A DNA stretch of 44,907 nucleotides from Candidatus Omnitrophota bacterium (lineage in GTDB: Bacteria > Omnitrophota > Gorgyraeia > Tantalellales > Tantalellaceae): assembly GCA_007135805.1 (NCBI GenBank), contig SLID01000045.1, forward strand, positions 1 to 44,907, read 5' to 3'. Numbering within the stretch: the stretch's first letter is position 1; each line of letters opens with the position of its first letter. A program made the position numbers and the translations under genes. Of this stretch, positions 38,551 to 44,907 are shown piece by piece. Below the pieces are notes generated by a model. That model did not search any database. It worked only from the letters and a program-made list of their open reading frames with translations, and was not told where the DNA came from.

Positions 38551-39783
38551 ATGGTAAATATGTATATCAGCAGATTATTAGAAAAAACCCTGAAAGAAGC
38601 GATCGGGACTTTCCCCGCGGTGCTTATCACCGGTCCGAGACAATCCGGTAAGACTACATTGGTTAGAGAGCTTCTAAGCAAGAAATATAACTATGTTTCA
38701 CTGGATGAACTGGATATAAGATCTTTTGCCGTCCAAGACCCGAGAGGTTTTTTGGAAAGATACGGCAGCCCGCTTATTATCGATGAAATTCAAAACGCGC
38801 CCCAAATACTGTCGTATATCAAATCTAAGATCGACAATGATAGGAAGCCGGGGAAATGGATATTAACCGGCTCACAGCAGTTTCCCCTAATGAGGAATGT
38901 TAGTGAGTCTTTGGCAGGGCGGGTGGCGGTCTTAACTTTGTTGTCATTTTCACAAGCGGAGAAAAGCCGTAATCTAAGAAGTGATCTAAAAACAGCAGAT
39001 GCTTACATAGAGCATCTATGCGCGGGTAGTGAGAAGGTTAAAAAAAACGGTACCACAGGAGATTGGATTTTGCAGGGCGGCTATCCTGAGCTGTTTGTCA
39101 ATAAAAAGATCTCACGGAAAATATGGTTTTCAAGCTATATTCAAACATATATTGATCGTGATGTGAGAGGGAACATTAAGTCAGCTAATCTTAATGATTT
39201 CGAGAGGTTTCTGACTTTACTGGCCGGCAGGACCGGGAAAGAAATAAATTTTTCAACGCTTTCTCGGGAGATCGGAGTTTCGGTACCGACAATCAAATCA
39301 TGGATGTCTTTTCTTGAAGCAAGCTCTTTGATATATCTTTTGTATCCGTATTACAAAAATTTCGGCAAAAGAGTTATAAAATCCCCTAAATTATATTTTA
39401 CTGACACAGGATTAGTTTCGTATTTAGTGGGTTTACAAAATCCGGATCACTTAATAAAAGGGCCTATGGCCGGAGCATTGTTCGAGACAGCGTGTATTAT
39501 GCAATTCATTAAGAGATTTTCTGCGCTTATGGATAATTGTAAACTTTATTTTTGGCGTAGTGTCAGCGGTTTTGAAGTTGATCTCCTGGTTGAGACATCC
39601 CAGGGAATTTTTCCTATTGAATTCAAATTAGCTTCAACAATAAACTCTCAGCATATCGCGGCATTGAGCGAATGGTCTAAGATGGCAGGTTTTCCTGATG
39701 GCAAAGGATTAATAGTTTCGAGTTCTGATCGCTCGGGATCGGTCGGCAAGAATATCCATAATTGTCATTATTCTTTACTCTAG
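38551..39783 (+). CDS. AAA ATPase with C-terminal DUF4143
   Basis: FPAVLITGPRQSGKTTLVREL Walker A, PLIIDEIQNAP Walker B, GRTGKEINFSTLSREIGVSVPTIKSWMSFLEASSLIYLLYPY, LYFTDTGLVSYL. Confidence 0.92.
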   Translation: MVNMYISRLLEKTLKEAIGTFPAVLITGPRQSGKTTLVRELLSKKYNYVSLDELDIRSFAVQDPRGFLERYGSPLIIDEIQNAPQILSYIKSKIDNDRKPGKWILTGSQQFPLMRNVSESLAGRVAVLTLLSFSQAEKSRNLRSDLKTADAYIEHLCAGSEKVKKNGTTGDWILQGGYPELFVNKKISRKIWFSSYIQTYIDRDVRGNIKSANLNDFERFLTLLAGRTGKEINFSTLSREIGVSVPTIKSWMSFLEASSLIYLLYPYYKNFGKRVIKSPKLYFTDTGLVSYLVGLQNPDHLIKGPMAGALFETACIMQFIKRFSALMDNCKLYFWRSVSGFEVDLLVETSQGIFPIEFKLASTINSQHIAALSEWSKMAGFPDGKGLIVSSSDRSGSVGKNIHNCHYSLL

Positions 39784-39829
39784 GGGTTACTCTTTCCTGT
39801 TTGAAAGAGTTGATCTTTTATAAAATCGC

Positions 39830-40075
39830 ATGAGCACAATATTCATATCCGAGGATCTTAAGCGCAATTTTAAGGAGTTCATAGCTTCGAGGAGCGGACT
39901 TTATTTCAAAGATCACAATCTGAAGGATCTTGAGGAAAAGATAATCCGGCGGATGGGGGTTTTGGGAATGGAGTCTCCACTTTCTTATTACTCGCATCTC
40001 ACATCTTCAAATCATAAAGAAGACGAGCTGAGAGAACTTTTTAACATACAGAATATTGTAAATGGAGGACATTGA
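39830..40075 (+). pseudogene. truncated CheR-type methyltransferase (N-terminal domain only)
   Basis: FKEFIASRSGLYFKDHNLKDLEEKIIRRMGVLGMESPLSYYSHLTS...ELRELFN, then stops before any catalytic methyltransferase domain. Confidence 0.65.
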
Positions 40076-40209
40076 CACCACTAGATTTAAGTCATAACAT
40101 AATGTAAATAAATGGCTTATAAAACATTTTTTAATCTAAGATTCCCGAGGAAAGAAACAAGACAATGTTAATTAATAGTTAAAATATGTGATTTTTTGTT
40201 AAATCATAC

Positions 40210-40238
40210 TTGACAAAAAGTTTTGCTCGGGGTATACT
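40210..40238 (+). promoter_or_regulatory. sigma70-type promoter of the XRE-cupin gene
   Basis: TTGACA (40210-40215), 17-nt spacer, TATACT (40233-40238), ATG at 40256. Confidence 0.75.
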
Positions 40239-40255
40239 CTCAGAAAAGAGGACAA

Positions 40256-40807
40256 ATGAAGATAGTTGGTGTAAACATAAAAAGTGCACGAAAAGAAATG
40301 GGGCTTACCTTGAGGGGACTGGCCGAAAAACTCGGGGTAAGTGCCAGTTTTATTTCTCAGGTTGAGAGCGGAAAGGCCTCTCCGTCGCTGTCCACACTTA
40401 AGAATATCGCTGACGCTTTAGGATACACGGTAAGCGCCTTAATAGATGACGGGCAAAAAACAGAGACCAATCCTATTGTCAGGGCGAATGAAAGAAAATA
40501 CCTTCATGAAGCGGGTAAGGGGATGAACATGTACCTGTTGACGTCTCGAGACCCCAACAAACAGATGGAACCATTGTTATTTAAGATCAAGGAGGGGGCT
40601 GATTCAGGAGCGGCTTCATACAAACACTTCGGACAGGAATTTGTTCTGGTCCTTAAGGGGGCTATAGAGATCACACTTAACGATATTGCGTACATTTTAA
40701 AAAAAGGGGATAGTATCTATTTTAATTCAAGCGTGCCGCATGCTTTTAAAAATCTTGGAAAAGAAGAAGCCGAGGCCGTTTGGGTTGTAACGCCGCCTAC
40801 ATTCTAA
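40256..40807 (+). CDS. XRE-family HTH regulator with C-terminal cupin domain
   Basis: IKSARKEMGLTLRGLAEKLGVSASFISQVESGKASPSLSTLKNIADALG; cupin EFVLVLKGAIEITLNDIAYILKKGDSIYFNSSVPHAFKN. Confidence 0.93.
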   Translation: MKIVGVNIKSARKEMGLTLRGLAEKLGVSASFISQVESGKASPSLSTLKNIADALGYTVSALIDDGQKTETNPIVRANERKYLHEAGKGMNMYLLTSRDPNKQMEPLLFKIKEGADSGAASYKHFGQEFVLVLKGAIEITLNDIAYILKKGDSIYFNSSVPHAFKNLGKEEAEAVWVVTPPTF

Positions 40808-40887
40808 GGGAAGCAACTTTTTTTTGCGCGTTAAGTTAATTAATACTGCAATATATTAAATATTATAAAACAAAAGAGAGGTGTATC

Positions 40888-42105
40888 GTGAAAAAACTGA
40901 TGATGATGAAAATGCAGGGGTTAAAAAAACCGATCGACAAGTTTACAAAAAAAATAGAAAAACTTGATCCCGGAAATGGCAAGTTTGCGGAGTTCATGGA
41001 TATTATTTCCAGTGAAATGGAGGACATGGCCTTCAATGACGTAAAGAAAGATAAAGCGGGTAATATAGTGGGGACTATAAAAGGGCATAGCGACAAAGAC
41101 GCTATGGTAATGGTATCGCATGTCGATGTCATGCCCGAGATACGTAAAAAAATGGAAGATTTTAATGACAGGGGAATGGCAAGGTTCAAAGCAGGAGTTA
41201 TCTCAAGTTTGTACGCGGGGGCTTTGGTGAAAAGGTGTATGTTGCCGCTTACGGGAGACCTTATAGTATGTTGTGTGCCCAGGCATGAATACAGCGATCC
41301 CGGTGTTAAATATCTTTTTGATGATTTTCTTAAAAACCGGAAAGACAAAATAAAAGGGGTTATGCTTTGTGAGCCCACAGCTTTCAATATCAATTTAGGG
41401 CATAAAGGAAGGATGGAGTACGAAATAGTGGTAAGGGGAAAGCTGAAAAGGAATTTTCTGGAGAATCGCGGGATGAACATGCTAGGGACGATGTTCCCGC
41501 TTATAAGCGAACTGGAAAAGGTTTCAAAAGAACTGCCCAATGATATGAATATGGGCCGGTCAGATCTAAGGATAAAAGATGTACTTTACCGTGGATATAG
41601 TGCCGGTGACGAGATTAACGAATTCCGGGTGGTCGTTGACAGGGTTTTTGTTCCGGATGAGAACGGAGGGGCCATATTGAATAAAGCTAAGACCATAGCG
41701 AAAAAGGTATATAGTTCTGAGCCCGAAGTGACCGTGCGTACCATGCTGGCTAAAGAACGGTTCAGGACCCACACAGGACTTGAGATGATGTCCAAGAAAG
41801 AGTTCAAACCGTGGATAATGGAAGGCCATCAGCCTTTCGCTACGGAATCCTTGAAGTGCCTGACAGAGAACGGGTTCAGGTCACGTTTCGGGTTTTGGAA
41901 AAAAATAGTTACAGAGGGATCATATACCTGCGCGGAGCTAAAAATACCCACCATAGGATTCGGCGCGGGAGATGAAGATGAGATTTATACCGGTGATGAA
42001 AAATTAAATGTGAGAAGTATAGAAAAAGCCGTGTATGGCCAGGCTCTTATTGTACAAAGAAACATAGGGATGCCGTTTTTTGGATGGAGTTCTGACAGTA
42101 TTTAA
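40888..42105 (+). CDS. M20-superfamily peptidase-like protein with degenerate metal-site motifs
   Basis: VMVSHVDVMPE, GVMLCEPTAFNINLGHKGRMEYEIVVRG, LKIPTIGFGAGDEDEIYTGDEKLNV. Confidence 0.8.
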   Translation: MKKLMMMKMQGLKKPIDKFTKKIEKLDPGNGKFAEFMDIISSEMEDMAFNDVKKDKAGNIVGTIKGHSDKDAMVMVSHVDVMPEIRKKMEDFNDRGMARFKAGVISSLYAGALVKRCMLPLTGDLIVCCVPRHEYSDPGVKYLFDDFLKNRKDKIKGVMLCEPTAFNINLGHKGRMEYEIVVRGKLKRNFLENRGMNMLGTMFPLISELEKVSKELPNDMNMGRSDLRIKDVLYRGYSAGDEINEFRVVVDRVFVPDENGGAILNKAKTIAKKVYSSEPEVTVRTMLAKERFRTHTGLEMMSKKEFKPWIMEGHQPFATESLKCLTENGFRSRFGFWKKIVTEGSYTCAELKIPTIGFGAGDEDEIYTGDEKLNVRSIEKAVYGQALIVQRNIGMPFFGWSSDSI

Positions 42106-42115
42106 GGAAAAAGCT

Positions 42116-43318
42116 ATGAATATATTGGTTTTGAATTGCGGGAGTTCGTCTCTGAAATATAAGATCTTGAAGATGCCGGAGGGAACAGAACTTATTAAAG
42201 GTGAAGCGGAAAGAGTAGGGATAAAGACAAAGGAAAAATCCGTTATATCTCATTTTGTCCGCGGTAAAGAGAAAAGAGTTGAGCTTTCCTTGAAGGATCA
42301 TCCGGCGGCGCTAAATGCCGGGTTTGAGTTGATGGCGGAAGATATTGGCGTTGAGCGGGAATTAATGTTCGAGGCGGTCGCGCATAGATATGTACATCCC
42401 GGGACATTTTTTGAGTCAACGGTGAAGATCACGAGAAATGTGCAAAGTAAATTAAAAAAGACATTTCCCTTTGCTCCTATTCATAATCCGGTGTCGTACG
42501 GCCTTATTGAAGTTTGTCGGAAAAAATATCCCGGTATCGCGCAATGCGCGGTATTTGACACTTCTTTCCATCGTGATATTCTTCCCGGGTTTTCGCGTTA
42601 TGCTATGCCATGGAGGGTATCAAAAAAGTTCGCTATAAAAAAAGTCGGGTTTCACGGGATATCACACCGGTATGTAGCGGAAGAAGCCTGCGGATACATA
42701 GGGAGAAGTTTTTCACAACAGAAGATAATAAGCTGTCATCTGGGGACAGGCGGTTCCAGTGTCTGTGCCGTAAGAAATGGTAGATCAATAAATAATTCCA
42801 TGGGTTTTACTCCGCTTGAAGGGCTCATGATGAACACCAGATGTGGGGATATAGATCCGGGAGCCATATTTTATATAATGTTCAAAGAGAAATTTTCTTC
42901 AGAGCAAGCAGAGACGATACTCAACAAGAAAAGCGGGGTGCTTGGGGTCTTTAATACATCGTCTGATCTCAGGGACGTCATAAGAAGCATGTCTTCTGAT
43001 AAAAAAGCCAGGATGACTTACGATATGTATGTAAGAAGGGTAAGGACATACGTATGCTTTTACGCTCTCATATTAAAAAAAGCCGATATCTTGATATTCA
43101 CAGACTCCCTGGGACAGGGATCTTCGGTTTTACGGGAAAGCGTTTGTCAAAATATGGATTTTATGGGGATAAAGATCGACAGGGATCTGAATGATAATTA
43201 TAGGACAGGGATAACTGATGTTACGGGAACGGCCTCCCAAACCAGGGTCTTGGTCATACCAACAGACGAAGAAATGATGATAGCGCGCGAGGCGTACAAG
43301 GAGCTTGTGAAGAGATGA
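42116..43318 (+). CDS. acetate kinase-family protein
   Basis: NILVLNCGSSSLKYKI, FDTSFHRDILPGFSRYAMPW, VGFHGISHRYVAEEA, HLGTGGSSVCAVRNGRSINNSMGFTPLEGLMMNTRCGDIDPG. Confidence 0.92.
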   Translation: MNILVLNCGSSSLKYKILKMPEGTELIKGEAERVGIKTKEKSVISHFVRGKEKRVELSLKDHPAALNAGFELMAEDIGVERELMFEAVAHRYVHPGTFFESTVKITRNVQSKLKKTFPFAPIHNPVSYGLIEVCRKKYPGIAQCAVFDTSFHRDILPGFSRYAMPWRVSKKFAIKKVGFHGISHRYVAEEACGYIGRSFSQQKIISCHLGTGGSSVCAVRNGRSINNSMGFTPLEGLMMNTRCGDIDPGAIFYIMFKEKFSSEQAETILNKKSGVLGVFNTSSDLRDVIRSMSSDKKARMTYDMYVRRVRTYVCFYALILKKADILIFTDSLGQGSSVLRESVCQNMDFMGIKIDRDLNDNYRTGITDVTGTASQTRVLVIPTDEEMMIAREAYKELVKR

Positions 43319-44421
43319 TACTGGTTGTTGACCGTGATAGTAAAAACGTTAAGGTGTCGTGTTTTAAGCAAGATGGGTCATTTTACAGGATCATCCTGGA
43401 AGATGGCATCAACACCGCCGTTTCCGTTAGGAAAGCTATTCTGAAAACAACGACAAAAAGCCGAATAGAAGCTATTTCTTTCAGGTGTTTTTTTGGTGGC
43501 GATATTTCTGAAGGCCCGGTATTTATAGATGAAACACTTTTGACGGACATGGTAAAACTGACGGAATTTTTTTCATTATATGTGCCGGCTATGATAGATC
43601 TGATAAAAACTTTTCGATCTGCTTTTCAGGATGTACCTCTAATAGCGTTTTTTGAGAATTCATTTTTCAGGGATTTACCGGAAGAAGAAAAATGTTATGC
43701 CCTCCCGTATGAATACTGCGAAAAGCACAGGGTGCGAAAATGGGGTTTTCACGGTATATTCCACGAGGAGAATTCCGTAGTTGCGGGCTTGAAAAAAAGG
43801 ACAATATCCATAGTTCTTGATATTCAGACCACGGTTTCCGCAATATCTGGAGGGAAGCCTCTTTCCATAAGCCTTGGATACACGCCTCTTGAGGGCATAA
43901 TGTCCCGGACAAGTTGCGGAGACCTCGACCCCGGGATCGTGTTCTACCTAATGAATGTGCAGAAGTATTCGCTTCAAAGAATAGACGACATGCTTAAAAA
44001 TGAAAGCGGATTCGTGGGTTTGACCGGTTACGATATATCAATCGAGGATATGGTAAAACTTCTCGGCAAAGATAAAAAAATAGACCTCGCGTTTGATGTT
44101 TACAGGTTCCAGATAATGAAATATATGGCCGAAGGAATGGCAGCTATGGGAGGGGTGGACAATATAGTATTTTCCGGGCAGAATACCGGGGTACTAGCTT
44201 CAGTTATCCATAATATCCTTAAAGACCTTATGTTCCTGGGAGTTAATGTTGGAAGTGTGCCCGGAGCCGTTGATGGAGATGTTGTCACGGTGTCTTCAGC
44301 TGAATCAGAGATAAAAGCGCTTATAAATAAAATGAGTGTAGAAAGAATAATATTCCACCAGAGTATATCCTTCCTTAGAAATACTAACAAAAACAACACA
44401 ATGACGTTCGGTAGAAAATAA
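43315..44421 (+). CDS. divergent acetate kinase-like paralog
   Basis: KWGFHGIFHEEN, SLGYTPLEGIMSRTSCGDLDPGIVFYLM, IVFSGQNTGVLASVIHNIL; lacks the N-terminal N-GSSS motif; 4-bp overlap with the upstream paralog. Confidence 0.85.
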   Translation: MILVVDRDSKNVKVSCFKQDGSFYRIILEDGINTAVSVRKAILKTTTKSRIEAISFRCFFGGDISEGPVFIDETLLTDMVKLTEFFSLYVPAMIDLIKTFRSAFQDVPLIAFFENSFFRDLPEEEKCYALPYEYCEKHRVRKWGFHGIFHEENSVVAGLKKRTISIVLDIQTTVSAISGGKPLSISLGYTPLEGIMSRTSCGDLDPGIVFYLMNVQKYSLQRIDDMLKNESGFVGLTGYDISIEDMVKLLGKDKKIDLAFDVYRFQIMKYMAEGMAAMGGVDNIVFSGQNTGVLASVIHNILKDLMFLGVNVGSVPGAVDGDVVTVSSAESEIKALINKMSVERIIFHQSISFLRNTNKNNTMTFGRK

Positions 44422-44761
44422 AAGAAACATCAGTGAGTCGGGGCGTAGAGGCTGAAACCTTCCGATTTCTGGGAACAGGTAGTATTAAGGATCACCTGGG
44501 CTTTGTAGAAAAGCGGATCGATCTAGAAATCAGGGAAGATGGAATTCCTTGGCTGAGGACTCAAAGAATGCCATGGGCTTAAAGGAAGAGGCTGATTATG
44601 GCAGGAGTTTTTCAGAAAAAGGAGCCAACGCCTCCATAAAAGCTGCGGAGAGATTTCTCGTTTCCACGAAACAAATATTGAAAAAGTGACACATTTTTAA
44701 CACGTTGGCTTTTCTGGTATCATAACCTGTTTTAAAATAATGAGATAGGCGAATAGGAATA

Positions 44762-44783
44762 GAATCCCTGCCTCTCCGCCATT
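44762..44783 (+). repeat. putative att direct repeat, copy 2 (orphan tRNA-Ser 3' end)
   Basis: gaatccctgcctctccgccatt identical to tRNA-Ser 3' end at 37886-37907. Confidence 0.85.
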
Positions 44784-44789
44784 TAACAG

Positions 44790-44817
44790 AAAAGGCCCCT
44801 GAAACAGGGGCTTTTTT
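44790..44817 (+). terminator. rho-independent terminator, probably the original tRNA-Ser terminator
   Basis: gcccctg-aaa-caggggc followed by TTTTTT, immediately after the orphan tRNA 3' end. Confidence 0.88.
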
Positions 44818-44907
44818 GTTAATTAGTAATGCAGCAGAGGTTATAGCAGACGCTATGAATAATCCTTTATAAATGCTGGAGTTACATATTAAATACTGGT
44901 AAGGGAA

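Larger units (their letters stand above)
37908..44761. mobile_element. putative genomic island/integrative element remnant at tRNA-Ser
   Basis: Bounded by a 22-nt duplication of the tRNA-Ser 3' end; accessory gene content; no recognisable integrase. Confidence 0.6.

Noticed and set aside
37908-44761. DUF4143 ATPase or GIY-YIG protein as the island's integrase
   Set aside because: Neither family is a site-specific recombinase; no catalytic tyrosine or serine recombinase motif seen, so the island is reported as integrase-less.

Overview
This 44.9 kb bacterial window is gene-dense and mostly + strand. Gene content and one very large exported protein would fit Omnitrophota or a similar lineage, but that is inference. 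Recognisable housekeeping genes: murI, class-I fumarase alpha/beta, rph, rdgB-like, nadE, GH130, a PTS-Ntr-like/YvcK/GH57/HPr/EI block, sugar nucleotidyltransferase, metK, ahcY, pfkA, lptF/lptG, polyprenyl synthetase and pabB. There are eight tRNA genes. Main observations: (1) tRNA-Arg(UCU) is split by a ~280-nt group I intron after U34; (2) a 2139-aa exported protein on the minus strand carries a kinase-like HRDLKPDN...IDFE motif and a coiled coil; (3) a tightly packed run encodes an SPL-like radical SAM protein, an exported SagB-type oxidoreductase, a DUF1704/QEGLA protein, two ATP-grasp proteins and CstA, and may be a peptide/small-molecule pathway; (4) a ~6.9 kb tRNA-Ser-associated island is bounded by a 22-nt direct repeat of the tRNA 3' end, has no visible integrase, and carries a GIY-YIG element, a DUF4143 ATPase, a CheR fragment, and an XRE-cupin/degenerate M20/two acetate-kinase-like gene module. 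All family calls come from reading motifs by eye; no database search was run.
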